Positions 1 through 8,176 of a stretch of 64,000 nucleotides of DNA are shown piece after piece; within the stretch, counting starts at the first letter, position 1; the number at the start of each line of letters is the position of its first letter. The notes under the pieces were generated by a model. That model was not told the origin of the DNA. It ran no database searches and saw only the letters and a program-made list of their open reading frames with translations. Source of the DNA: Bacillota bacterium (GTDB lineage Bacteria > Bacillota > Bacilli > Paenibacillales > NBRC-103111); NCBI GenBank assembly GCA_023393235.1, contig JAEWMH010000046.1, positions 1 through 64,000 of the forward strand, read 5' to 3'. Made by a program: the position numbers and the translations under genes.

Positions 1-694
1 GATGCAAGCTGTACACCTGTTCCGGAAGCTCAACCTTCTTGGTAAATAAACTCCGGATCCCTTCCCGGGTCCAATCCAAATGAAAAAAGGACTGCTCCGG
101 CTCGACATGAATGGTGTCCGGGTAAGCTTGACTTAACCGGTAAGGAAGAAAGGTCGAGTGCGCACTCCATGATCCGTCAAATTCGTCAAACATACGATCC
201 AGCCAGTGTTGAATGAAGCTTGCGTTTTTCTCCGCCATAATGAATGCGTTGCATAAGGAACCCCCAGCGGCCACAGCCGCGGGAGCGTGCCGGTCCACCT
301 TTTCATGCCCCATGACGCAAGGATACTGGTACAGTTCATCGGGAATAGGCTGGATGAATATCGTATCGATATCCGCATAAACCCCGCCGTATTCCAACAG
401 GATCTGAAGCCGGGACACATCGGAGATATGGGCATACCGGTAGGCTTCCAGAGACGGATTCCCATAAGCGTAGGCGGCCATAAATTGATCCTTCTCAATC
501 TTGTTCAAGGTCAGGAAATCCTTAATCGCATCCCACCACGGTCCGTACGGGAGATGCTCGTAATGGAAATACACCTTGTCCGGGTTGTTCACCCGCATAC
601 AAGACTGAATGGCCAAATAATGCGACAGATGAAAGGGCTCCGTCTGTACTTTCAAGCCAAATATGAAATGAAAAACCTTGGGTATATTAGTCAT
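1..694 (-). CDS. Glycosyltransferase with DXD sugar-binding motif (partial)
   Basis: The reading frame begins at an ATG at 694 and stays open to the left edge, so the C-terminus lies outside the window; about 231 residues are visible. The start IPKVFHFIFG and the segment EYGGVYADID (DID at residues 108-110) match the Gly_transf_sug (DXD-containing, OCH1/capsular type) family, which binds nucleotide sugar through the DXD metal site. The start codon overlaps the stop of the upstream glycosyltransferase by 8 bases, so the two are probably translationally coupled in one polysaccharide or glycan-decoration operon. The sugar and acceptor cannot be read from the sequence. Confidence 0.85.
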   Translation of the reverse strand, partial: MTNIPKVFHFIFGLKVQTEPFHLSHYLAIQSCMRVNNPDKVYFHYEHLPYGPWWDAIKDFLTLNKIEKDQFMAAYAYGNPSLEAYRYAHISDVSRLQILLEYGGVYADIDTIFIQPIPDELYQYPCVMGHEKVDRHAPAAVAAGGSLCNAFIMAEKNASFIQHWLDRMFDEFDGSWSAHSTFLPYRLSQAYPDTIHVEPEQSFFHLDWTREGIRSLFTKKVELPEQVYSLH

Positions 695-1835
695 CGAACA
701 GTACCTCGGTGCAAGTATTGGCAATCCTCTGATCCGCAAAAGCTTGGGAAACCTTCTGCCTGAGAAAGGCGCCCTTTTCCTTCGACTGGTCCTGGTTTGT
801 ATAGATGGTTCTTAAGATGCGTCTGACATCTGCAGCATCCACATTAGCCCACTTCTGCTCTGTAGAATAGGAGGTTCTTCCATAAGCTGTTTCTACTGGG
901 CCTAAGGTATACGGGATCAGATAAGCATCACCGGAGGACAAGTAGTCCAGCTGACCGCCATAGGACGTCATGGCTACAGCATTGCCGAACCAAGCCGCTT
1001 CATATGCCCCCATCCCCCATCCCTCTCCACGGGTGCAGGAAACAAAACAATCCCCCTGGTGGTGAATCCAGGCCAAATCGGCCGGGGACAAGGAATCTGT
1101 CAGGTGAATCAGCTTGTTCCGGCTGGGATGTGCCCCCACCAGCTTCTTAAGGCTTTTTCCGCTTGAGCCGAAGGAGCGCTGCAGAAACAGCCGCCGCCAG
1201 GAACGCCGGTATGATGTCCAGTCCCGTTGATCCGTCTTCAGAAGCAGGGTTACCTTCTCCTCCTCCCTGAATTCCTCCAGGAAAGCCTGAATGAGGGTGG
1301 GGAGGTTCTTCCGTTCGTTCCACATACTGATGCAGTAAAACATGTAATGACCGGCCGCCTGCTCCAAGACTGCCGCCAGGGGCTGACTGGGCGGAGCCTC
1401 CGGAACCCGCCCTTGGAACTCCGAAACATGGGGAAGGACGGCAATCGGCACTTGCACGCCGCTTGCCTGCAGCACCTGCCGGTTCCAGCTGCTGGGCACA
1501 AAAACACCATCCAGCCCGTTCAGCAGTTCCGGCCAATGTGCTGGCAGCCGGTCGGTTTCCCATGCGGTATAACCCCATATGGGCACGGATGGGAAGGCTT
1601 GACCCCGCTTTTTTACCCAATGGGGGTAGTACTCGGGAACCGTATGAATGATGACGGCGTCGGGCTTGGAGGTCAGCTCCTCCCTAATCAAAACACCGCC
1701 GTTCTTCACATCACCCGGAAGAATGAGGGTTGGTTCGACGTTGAGACCCTCCTGCTTCAGGGCCTGGCTCAAACCGACGGAGGCATTCCCGTATCCGGTC
1801 TGTTCGTGGTAACAGATCACATTGATGTTCTTCAA
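687..1835 (-). CDS. GT4-type glycosyltransferase
   Basis: 382 residues. The N-terminus INVICYHEQTGYGNAS is a GT-B glycine-rich start, and the C-terminal half holds GEGWGMGAYEAAWFG, the E-x7-E type donor-site signature of glycosyltransferase family 4. It probably transfers a nucleotide-activated sugar at the cytoplasmic face. The start is a TTG at 1835 that overlaps the TGA of the upstream GT2 gene (TTGA). The Shine-Dalgarno is weak (AGGCGA), which suits coupled translation. It is the middle gene of a three-gene glycosyltransferase run. Substrate unknown. Confidence 0.85.
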   Translation of the reverse strand: MKNINVICYHEQTGYGNASVGLSQALKQEGLNVEPTLILPGDVKNGGVLIREELTSKPDAVIIHTVPEYYPHWVKKRGQAFPSVPIWGYTAWETDRLPAHWPELLNGLDGVFVPSSWNRQVLQASGVQVPIAVLPHVSEFQGRVPEAPPSQPLAAVLEQAAGHYMFYCISMWNERKNLPTLIQAFLEEFREEEKVTLLLKTDQRDWTSYRRSWRRLFLQRSFGSSGKSLKKLVGAHPSRNKLIHLTDSLSPADLAWIHHQGDCFVSCTRGEGWGMGAYEAAWFGNAVAMTSYGGQLDYLSSGDAYLIPYTLGPVETAYGRTSYSTEQKWANVDAADVRRILRTIYTNQDQSKEKGAFLRQKVSQAFADQRIANTCTEVLFDD

Positions 1836-2881
1836 GCGGTTCGCCTACTTATATTTTGAAGTGAGTTCTTGTAATATTTATAGAATTTGCAGGCATAGTA
1901 AATTGTGCAGGTATGCCTTGTTTTTAGCAGCAATGTATAGATAGAGGGCAACAGACCGGGGCTGTAAGCCTTTCCAATTTTTTTCATTACATTCTCGTCA
2001 TGAAGAATCTGCTGGATATACGACATTTTTTCCGCCCGGGTCATGGGACAGTTGTCGTAGAACAGATTGATGAAGCTGATGATCGTATTCCGCACCAGGA
2101 TATAATAGACTTTTTCCTCTAATTCCTTATTGATTCCCACGTTTCCCGTCAAGTAGTCGATCACCTTGTCATGTGCCGTGTTGTACGCATGAAACAGGTG
2201 ATGAATGTAGCTTGTGGTCAACGAGCCGAATTTCTTCTTGGTGTAGAAATAGTACGACTGATTAAGGATGTAGATGGATTTGCAATAACGCAGATAATCT
2301 ACATTGAAGATCAGATCCTCCGAATAATGAATGCCGTCCGGCATGAGGATGCGGTTAGCCTTAATAATCTCCGTTTTGTACAAACGGGCACAGGGGCTAT
2401 TGATCATGGAGGTTTCGAACAGAGCGAAGATTTTGTGGGAGTCCTCAGGTGAAATCCGGATTTCCCCCTCAAAGGAGGACGTCAGCGGGAGAAAGCGTTT
2501 GTTCTTGAAATACAAATACTCCACCGTCATCGGACTGATTACCAGATCACAGTGTTTCTCCTCCATCAAACGGATCAATTCGGCGAACATCGCCGGCATG
2601 ATGTAATCATCGGAGTCAATAAACGCCAGATACCGGCCCTGAGCCAGCGAGATGCCCAAATTACGCGCCGCGGACGGCCCACGGTTAGGTTGATGAAAGA
2701 CCTTAATCCGGTGATCCTTCTCTTCATATTCTCTGCAGATAGCCAGGCTGTTATCGTCTGAGCCATCATCCACTACCAGCAATTCATAATTTTGATAGGA
2801 CTGACACAGTATGGAATCCAGACATTTTTTGATGTAGGGTTCGACGTTGTAAACCGGAATGACAATGGATAATTCGATCAC
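1832..2881 (-). CDS. GT2 family glycosyltransferase (EpsJ-like)
   Basis: About 349 residues. The N-terminus ELSIVIPVYNVEPYIKKCLDSI, then VVDDGSDDNS and FIDSDDYI, are hallmarks of a GT-A, family 2 inverting glycosyltransferase: nucleotide binding near residues 5-45 and a DSDD metal site near residue 95. I place the start at the GTG at 2881 because GGGAG lies 9 bases before it; a TTG at 2890 would add three residues but touches the GGGAG. It is first in the glycosyltransferase run and the following gene overlaps its stop codon. Likely role: a sugar transferase for exopolysaccharide or surface glycan. Confidence 0.87.
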   Translation of the reverse strand: MIELSIVIPVYNVEPYIKKCLDSILCQSYQNYELLVVDDGSDDNSLAICREYEEKDHRIKVFHQPNRGPSAARNLGISLAQGRYLAFIDSDDYIMPAMFAELIRLMEEKHCDLVISPMTVEYLYFKNKRFLPLTSSFEGEIRISPEDSHKIFALFETSMINSPCARLYKTEIIKANRILMPDGIHYSEDLIFNVDYLRYCKSIYILNQSYYFYTKKKFGSLTTSYIHHLFHAYNTAHDKVIDYLTGNVGINKELEEKVYYILVRNTIISFINLFYDNCPMTRAEKMSYIQQILHDENVMKKIGKAYSPGLLPSIYTLLLKTRHTCTIYYACKFYKYYKNSLQNISRRTA

Positions 2882-3000
2882 TGTGTTCAACTCCCTGAAC
2901 CATATGGAACTGCAGTATCATTATAGGGAAAACCCGGTTGCCCCACAATGGAGAGTACTGGATCACTTCGACAGTCCTTACCGCATCTTCCTCATAACGG

Positions 3001-3028
3001 AAAAAAGGCCATCCGCGAGGGACAGCCT
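3001..3028 (-). terminator. Intrinsic terminator of the leucine-rich-repeat-like gene
   Basis: Read on the minus strand: stem AGGCTGTCC / GGATGGCCT with loop CTCGC, then six T. It begins just after the stop at 3036. It belongs to the set of terminators in this window with a GGATGGCC 3' arm. Confidence 0.75.
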
Positions 3029-3035
3029 GCTGTGC

Positions 3036-4244
3036 TCAATAATCCCGGACGGCATCGAACCAGCTCTGCGCCATCTCCTCCGGTATAGGCTGGCCAATCA
3101 GGTGAGGGGACTGGCTGAGCTGCCATACGGCTTCCCCCAGATCATCCCTTTCGGTGGTTTCGATTCCCTTCAGCCCGTTGAAGCGCCGGGTGAATGCGGT
3201 CAGGATGGCCTCCGCCTCAGCCATGCTGCGGGCTTCTGCCAAGGATGCCTGTGCCAGGGTGTAGGCTTCGTTGGCCAGCTTGGCCAGACGTTTGGGCCAG
3301 GACGCGAAGGGGCGGCCGAATTCGGTAGCCCACCATTCCGGCTTCCGCAATTGGCTGACAGAGGCATAATCGCTCCACGGGCGGCTTTTCGCACGCGCCT
3401 TCATTTGCTGTCTTACACGTTTGCCCCCGGCCTCCTCCACATTGTACGCAATAAACCTGTCCAATAGCGGCCATGTATCCAACGGGGGCATATCCCCCAG
3501 ATCCGGAATAAAACGCAGCTCCAGGTTCCGTAACCGGGGATGGCGGGCCAGTGCGTCCATGTCGCAGAAGTTCCCCCACAAGCTCAGGGAGTCCAGATGG
3601 GGAAACCTGTCCAGACCGTTCAACGAAATCGGCTGTCCCAAGGATGAGCCCTGCAGCGTCAAGCTTGTCACCCCCTGCAATTCACCCATCTCGGGCAGCT
3701 GAAGAGGAGGGTCCGTCTTGCGCCGGCTGGTGGACGGCGCCAAAACCAGCATAGACGGCAGCGCGCCTGCAGCTACAAACCGGGACAGCTCACCCGACAC
3801 AGTAAGATGGTAAAGCCCGTTGGGAAGCTTCAGGCTTAAACTACCAGAGGCGGATGAACGGAGCTCGATAAAGAATCCGTGCATCCTGGACAGACTGGAG
3901 TCCAGTTTCATATCCGCAGACAGAAGGGGCTTCCAATTCATCTGCTCAATGGGACGCTTCTGCGCCCATTCCAGGAACCCGCTGTCATTTCCCGTATAAG
4001 TAAGGTGCCGCGGCCAAGGTGAACCTGCCGGTGTAGCGAAGGGATCGAAGACGGACCATTGGATGGGCTCGTCCGGGGCCACATGAAGATCTGCTTTATT
4101 TCCTAATTCCGGCGGTCCGATGAACAGGCTGCCTACGCCACGACGAATCACAAGAATATGGCTGCCGGGACCGGTAAGATCAAGGGAATAATGGCCCTCT
4201 TCCGTAATTGAAGCTGGCGGATACGCTTGATTATCAGAGGTCAT
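3036..4244 (-). CDS. Leucine-rich-repeat-like protein of unknown function
   Basis: 402 residues from the ATG at 4244, chosen because GGAGAGG lies 9 bases upstream; longer versions begin inside an intrinsic terminator. No signal peptide or membrane segment is evident. Residues about 200-300 hold short repeats such as LTSLTL, FPHLDSLSLWG and HPRLRNLELRF, typical of degenerate bacterial leucine-rich repeats, preceded by a beta-rich region with repeated small motifs (GLYHLTVSG). The C-terminal ~120 residues are alpha-helical and Ala/Glu rich. I do not recognise a catalytic site. Proposed role: a protein-interaction scaffold, by inference only. Confidence 0.7.
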   Translation of the reverse strand: MTSDNQAYPPASITEEGHYSLDLTGPGSHILVIRRGVGSLFIGPPELGNKADLHVAPDEPIQWSVFDPFATPAGSPWPRHLTYTGNDSGFLEWAQKRPIEQMNWKPLLSADMKLDSSLSRMHGFFIELRSSASGSLSLKLPNGLYHLTVSGELSRFVAAGALPSMLVLAPSTSRRKTDPPLQLPEMGELQGVTSLTLQGSSLGQPISLNGLDRFPHLDSLSLWGNFCDMDALARHPRLRNLELRFIPDLGDMPPLDTWPLLDRFIAYNVEEAGGKRVRQQMKARAKSRPWSDYASVSQLRKPEWWATEFGRPFASWPKRLAKLANEAYTLAQASLAEARSMAEAEAILTAFTRRFNGLKGIETTERDDLGEAVWQLSQSPHLIGQPIPEEMAQSWFDAVRDY

Positions 4245-4330
4245 GGGAATCATCCTCTCCATGGTTTTATACATATTGTATCGTAAAAAAGGTGCGGAGG
4301 CGCGGGTACTGGGGCTTCTCTCCAGGCACC

Positions 4331-4355
4331 AAAAAAGAGACCGCTCTGCGGTCTC
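4331..4355 (-). terminator. Intrinsic terminator upstream of the LRR-like gene
   Basis: Minus-strand stem GAGACCGC / GCGGTCTC with loop AGA, followed by six T. It lies between the PNPOx-like gene (stop 4575) and the LRR-like start (4244), so it ends transcription of the former across the repeat cluster. Confidence 0.8.
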
Positions 4356-4386
4356 CACCAGGACATGTATGCACACCCCTGCCCAA

Positions 4387-4574
4387 TTCTAACGAAAATC
4401 AGAAAACTTATTTCGGAAAGAATGGCGGATTCGAACACCTAACGAATGTGAGCCGCCTTATTTCCCGCCCGCTGCTCTAATTGGAGCCTGTTTCCATGAA
4501 ATAAACCTCCACAGATTCGTTAGAACACTATCCGGGGCGAAACGGGCAAAATAACGTTGCTGAGATTCGTTAGA
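4387..4574. repeat. Four-unit CTAACGA…TTATTT repeat cluster (F-F-R-R), locus 1
   Basis: Four ~28-base units that begin CTAACGAA and end in TTATTT. Two are on the plus strand (4387-4420 and 4438-4467) and two on the minus strand (4495-4524 and 4547-4574). The last unit abuts the stop codon of the PNPOx-like gene. No coding sequence is evident in this ~190 bases. A second cluster with the same arrangement is at 58613-58800. Confidence 0.75.
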
Positions 4575-5120
4575 TTAGTTGCTGCCCTCATTCCTGTCTG
4601 CCCGATACATACTGTCTGCTTCGACGGGATTTTCCTTGGCTGTGATGGAACGCGGAATCATCCGGCATACCTGAACCGGTCCGCCGTATACCGCTGATCT
4701 GTACTTGTCTACATGCTGCTTGGACAAGGGTCGGTTGTAATAACCGGGCACGTATTTATTCATCATTTCCTGAAGGACACGGGTGGCTTCACCCAAATCT
4801 GTGATCGGCTCCGCCTGCCCGAATAGCATCACACCCATATAGGCCGTATCCGTTTTGGCCGGCACCGGATTGGTGATGGTTCCATACTCCTCGCATACGG
4901 TGAAACACACCTCCGGATTATCCTGCATCACCTGATTGCGCCTTCCGTCTCCGGCTCCGTGAAAATACAGCCTCCCGTCCATCCATACATAGTTAAGCGG
5001 CACAACATAGGGATGGTTGCCATCCGACAACCCCAGATACCCGATTCTCGCCTGCCGCAAAAAGGCTTCAATCTTCTCTTCATCCTTACACTCTCTAACC
5101 TTATAACGGACTGGCTTCAT
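4575..5120 (-). CDS. Pyridoxamine 5'-phosphate oxidase-like flavin protein
   Basis: 181 residues from the ATG at 5120, with GGAGGA 8 bases upstream. Segments such as ARIGYLGLSDGNHPYVVPLNYVW and LYFHGAGDGRRNQVMQDNPEVCFTV are typical of the split-barrel PNPOx-like (NimA-type) family that binds FMN or F420. Exact substrate unknown; members include nitroimidazole reductases and general flavin reductases. It is divergent from a MocR-type regulator at 5263, a common pairing that suggests regulation by PLP status. A terminator and a repeat cluster follow it. Confidence 0.85.
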   Translation of the reverse strand: MKPVRYKVRECKDEEKIEAFLRQARIGYLGLSDGNHPYVVPLNYVWMDGRLYFHGAGDGRRNQVMQDNPEVCFTVCEEYGTITNPVPAKTDTAYMGVMLFGQAEPITDLGEATRVLQEMMNKYVPGYYNRPLSKQHVDKYRSAVYGGPVQVCRMIPRSITAKENPVEADSMYRADRNEGSN

Positions 5121-5171
5121 GCGGAAATTCCTCCTTCTCATACCTGCGTTATTCAGGTAGTATAGCAATGA

Positions 5172-5218
5172 ATGGATTGTGCGGAAATATCCAAACGATG
5201 CAGTTTAGAGCAATCCAT
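5172..5218. promoter_or_regulatory. Inverted repeat in the PNPOx/MocR divergent promoter region
   Basis: The arms ATGGATTG (5172-5179) and CAATCCAT (5211-5218) are exact reverse complements separated by 31 bases, centred between the two divergent start codons. MocR/PdxR regulators commonly bind paired sites in such regions. Assignment to the adjacent regulator is inference. Confidence 0.5.
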
Positions 5219-5262
5219 AACATGCAGATTCGGATGAAGCTACGAGTAAGGAGAGAGTCCTC

Positions 5263-6693
5263 ATGTTGAAAGTAAACCGCCAGGATAAAACCCCAATCTG
5301 GCAGCAATTGCTGAATCAGGCGATTCAACATATCACCAGCGGGATATGGACTCCAGGGGAATTGCTGATCCCCTCCCGCGAGCTCGCGCATCAGGTGGGA
5401 GTTTCCCGCTCCACCATCCAGATCGTCTATGAGGAATTGCTCAGCAGAGGGTATACCGTGACCTCCGGGAGAGGCGGAACACGGGTGAGTCACTGGAGTC
5501 ACATTACGGAGCCGGTGACACCTTCAACAGCCCAGGGTCCCGTCCCGCCTTCCTTGCCCCTGCTGCATTCAGCCGTGGATCAACTGCATGATTGGTTCGG
5601 GGGCAAGCAGCACAGGGAAACGGAGATAGACTTTACCCCGCATGAGCCTTATCTGGATGAACAATTCCAAAAAAACTGGAGGCAGTCGCTCCTCCACGCT
5701 TCCGCTGCCATGTCCCTGTCGGATTGGGCATATGGTGATCCGTACGGTCTTCCGGCGCTACGCGGGCAAATCCAGCGTTATTTATTGCTGGAGCGGGGAA
5801 TCCGGATCGGAACTGATCAAATTCTCCTGACCTCGGGCGCCCAGCATAGCCTTGACTTAATCGCCCAAGCGCTGTTATCCGAAGGGGATACGGTCTCCTT
5901 GGAGGACCCCGGTTTTCCCGCGGCCTGGATGGCCATGAAATACCGGCAGATGCAGGTAGTGCCTGTTCCCGTGGATGCCCAAGGGCTTGTGGTGGAGCGT
6001 GTCGACCCCCGGTCCAAGCTGGTGTTTGTAACCCCTTCGCACCAATGCGCAGTAGGGTCCGTGATGTCGGAGCCGCGCAGGCAGCAATTGCTGCATAAGG
6101 CTGTACAAGACCAAATGTGGATCATTGAGGACGACTATGACAGCGAATTCCGGTACCGGGGAGACCCGCTTCCAACCCTTTTTAGCCAGGCAGCGGCCAA
6201 TACCTTGTATCTCATGAGTTTTTCCAAAATGATTGCTCCCGGCATCCGAATATCGGCAATTGTGGGATCCGTGGAGGCCATCGCCCAACTGGCCCGGGTC
6301 CAGGAGCTGACCTACCGTCAGCTTCCCGTGATGGACCAGCTCACGTTGACCCACTTTATCAAACAGGGGCATTTTATGCGGCATATGAGAAGGGTGCGGA
6401 ACGTATACCGGCGGCGGCACGAAGCCATAACCAAGGCCATTGCGGCCAGCGGGTTAGGGGATCGGTTCCGCCTGAGCGGAGCGGAAACGGGTCTGCATGT
6501 GCTGCTTGAAGCGGAGGCCTCCTGCGACGAGGAGGCAGCCACCGCACTGGCCCTGCAGCAGGGCATACGGGTTTATCCGCTGCAGCCCTATTGTCTGGAA
6601 AGCAGCCGGAAAGGATGGGTGCTGGGGTTTGCCAAGGTAGACGAAGCGTCGATTGAGCGGGGAATTCATCGTTTAGCGGAGTTATGGACGTAA
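5263..6693 (+). CDS. MocR/PdxR-type transcriptional regulator (GntR HTH plus aminotransferase domain)
   Basis: 476 residues; ATG at 5263 preceded by AAGGAGAG. Residues ~10-78 form a GntR winged helix (LIPSRELAHQVGVSRSTIQIVYEEL). The rest is a fold-type I aminotransferase domain, with DDYDSEFRY and a PLP-lysine motif SFSKMIAPGIRI near residue 325. Proteins of this family sense pyridoxal phosphate or an amino-acid aldimine and control vitamin B6, GABA or taurine genes. Here the divergent neighbour is a PNPOx-like flavoprotein, the most probable target. Length is normal for the family. Confidence 0.92.
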   Translation: MLKVNRQDKTPIWQQLLNQAIQHITSGIWTPGELLIPSRELAHQVGVSRSTIQIVYEELLSRGYTVTSGRGGTRVSHWSHITEPVTPSTAQGPVPPSLPLLHSAVDQLHDWFGGKQHRETEIDFTPHEPYLDEQFQKNWRQSLLHASAAMSLSDWAYGDPYGLPALRGQIQRYLLLERGIRIGTDQILLTSGAQHSLDLIAQALLSEGDTVSLEDPGFPAAWMAMKYRQMQVVPVPVDAQGLVVERVDPRSKLVFVTPSHQCAVGSVMSEPRRQQLLHKAVQDQMWIIEDDYDSEFRYRGDPLPTLFSQAAANTLYLMSFSKMIAPGIRISAIVGSVEAIAQLARVQELTYRQLPVMDQLTLTHFIKQGHFMRHMRRVRNVYRRRHEAITKAIAASGLGDRFRLSGAETGLHVLLEAEASCDEEAATALALQQGIRVYPLQPYCLESSRKGWVLGFAKVDEASIERGIHRLAELWT

Positions 6694-6719
6694 GAATTCA
6701 TTCAGCTACAGCCAGATTT

Positions 6720-6750
6720 AAAAGGACCATCCCTTACGGATGACCTTTTT
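6720..6750. terminator. Bidirectional terminator between convergent genes
   Basis: Stem AAAAGGACCATCC / GGATGACCTTTTT (one A-A mismatch) with loop CTTAC. T-runs fall on both strands, between the MocR gene (plus) and the HExxH protein gene (minus). Confidence 0.75.
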
Positions 6751-7414
6751 AGAGCGGCACTATATTGCACATATGCTCATTCAAATCGTTCGAATAAGCC
6801 AGCCTTACAACTGGTACCTTCATGCCCCATTCCACCATTAAAGGTGCAGCATCTTCAATGACCGTTGCCGCCAGCCTTTCGTCTGGAATGTAGTGAAGTG
6901 TTTCTTTGGGTTGTGCCTCAAGATGGACTCCACCCATCCTTTGCAGAACGATCATTAGTGATGTTTGTTTTTTTAATGCTGCCGTAACACAGTTAAACTG
7001 AAACCAGCCATAATTGTTAAAGGTATAAAACCCCTCCTTACCCCAATTTTCATTTGCGTAATCCAAATGCCCTACACCTTCAGCTGCAGGCCGCGTGAAT
7101 CTCGGCAATGTATCGGATACGATTTTTTCCAACAGGCTGAGCTTTTCTTCTTCACCATAATAACGCCAGTATGCCATTGCAAAATCGTTTACCAGCTGCT
7201 CTTCTTCCACGGGGGTAGGCCTTTGCTCCATATTCCAAGCAAATAAGGCATGGCCGAGCTCATGAATCACGTTGTACCAATGAAAATAAATTTCGTACCA
7301 TTCCTCTGCCCGATGTAAGCCAAATAAATTCCCTACAAGCTCCTGCTGTTGCGCGCTGCCATTTTTATATAATCCCGTGATAATTTCGGCACAACAAGCT
7401 GTCAGATCATCCAT
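6749..7414 (-). CDS. HExxH-containing putative metallopeptidase
   Basis: 221 residues; ATG at 7414 with GGAGGG upstream. The motif VIHELGHALF (HELGH near residues 51-55) is a zincin-type HExxH zinc site, with further acidic and histidine residues downstream (VGHLDYAN). No signal peptide or membrane segment, so it is cytoplasmic. The rest (YGWFQFNCVTAALKK, and the C-terminal segment after DERLAATVIEDAAPL) is not a family I can name. It ends at a terminator shared with MocR and follows the FNR-like regulator gene by 36 bases in the same direction, so it may be the last gene of that operon. Confidence 0.7.
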   Translation of the reverse strand: MDDLTACCAEIITGLYKNGSAQQQELVGNLFGLHRAEEWYEIYFHWYNVIHELGHALFAWNMEQRPTPVEEEQLVNDFAMAYWRYYGEEEKLSLLEKIVSDTLPRFTRPAAEGVGHLDYANENWGKEGFYTFNNYGWFQFNCVTAALKKQTSLMIVLQRMGGVHLEAQPKETLHYIPDERLAATVIEDAAPLMVEWGMKVPVVRLAYSNDLNEHMCNIVPL

Positions 7415-7450
7415 GCTTATCCCTCCATAAAAATAAATGGATGTAAGAAT

Positions 7451-8176
7451 TCATTCAAGCTGTGCAAGAGCACTCTCATCCACAATGATGATTTGGCGTT
7501 GGCCAACGAGCTTAATCCAGCCCTGCTCCTGAAACAGAGCCAGCTTGCGGCTGAGGCTTTCCTGTGTGGTCCCGATCATCACCGCCAGATCTTTTTTGCT
7601 GACAGGAAGCAGGATCACCTTGTCCTTGGTTTGACCCTGTTGCTGATGGTGCAGCATGTCCAATAATGTCCTGGCGAGCCGCTGCTCCACATCATACAGG
7701 GTAAGCTGCTCCAATTTAGCCTCTGCGGTTTCAATACGCTCGGTATATTTCTCAAGGAATTTGATTGCAATCTGGGGTGTCCGCAGCATGAGGTCATTGA
7801 TCACCTTACCCTGAATCAGGCAGATCTCTGTGGTTTCCAATGCCTCCGCAGTGTCCGTTAATACCGTATGGCTGAATAAGGATAATTCCCCTGTAAAATC
7901 TCCGGGGGTAAGAATACGTACGATCTGCTCCTTGCCGGAGGGGGAGAAGCGGGATATCTTCACACTCCCCCGATGGACAATCCATAGATTCGCGGAAGGG
8001 TGCCCCGGCGAGAAGATGACCTCCCCTTTGGCATATGGCCTGCTGATGGAGGCGTCCATAACCTCTTTTTTCTCTTCCGCGGATAAAATATCCAGAATCG
8101 GCACATTGTTGATGCACAAGGCCGAAGACGGGTCTGCAGCCTTCGCCTTATTGGCCGGATGATGATGGCATGCCAT
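7451..8176 (-). CDS. Crp/Fnr-family regulator, FNR-like
   Basis: 241 residues from the ATG at 8176 (GAGGGA upstream); the start lies inside the 3' end of the ATPase gene (28-base overlap). It has a cyclic-nucleotide-type sensor barrel (residues ~28-150) and a C-terminal winged helix. The recognition helix TTQESLSRKL has E206, S209 and R210, the E..SR pattern of FNR proteins that read TTGAT half-sites. Cysteines are C3, C21 and C119; C119, in ETTEICLIQ, sits where E. coli FNR has its cluster ligand Cys122. H4-H6 follow C3. An FNR box lies in the operon promoter, so autoregulation is likely. Cluster binding is inference. Confidence 0.85.
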   Translation of the reverse strand: MACHHHPANKAKAADPSSALCINNVPILDILSAEEKKEVMDASISRPYAKGEVIFSPGHPSANLWIVHRGSVKISRFSPSGKEQIVRILTPGDFTGELSLFSHTVLTDTAEALETTEICLIQGKVINDLMLRTPQIAIKFLEKYTERIETAEAKLEQLTLYDVEQRLARTLLDMLHHQQQGQTKDKVILLPVSKKDLAVMIGTTQESLSRKLALFQEQGWIKLVGQRQIIIVDESALAQLE

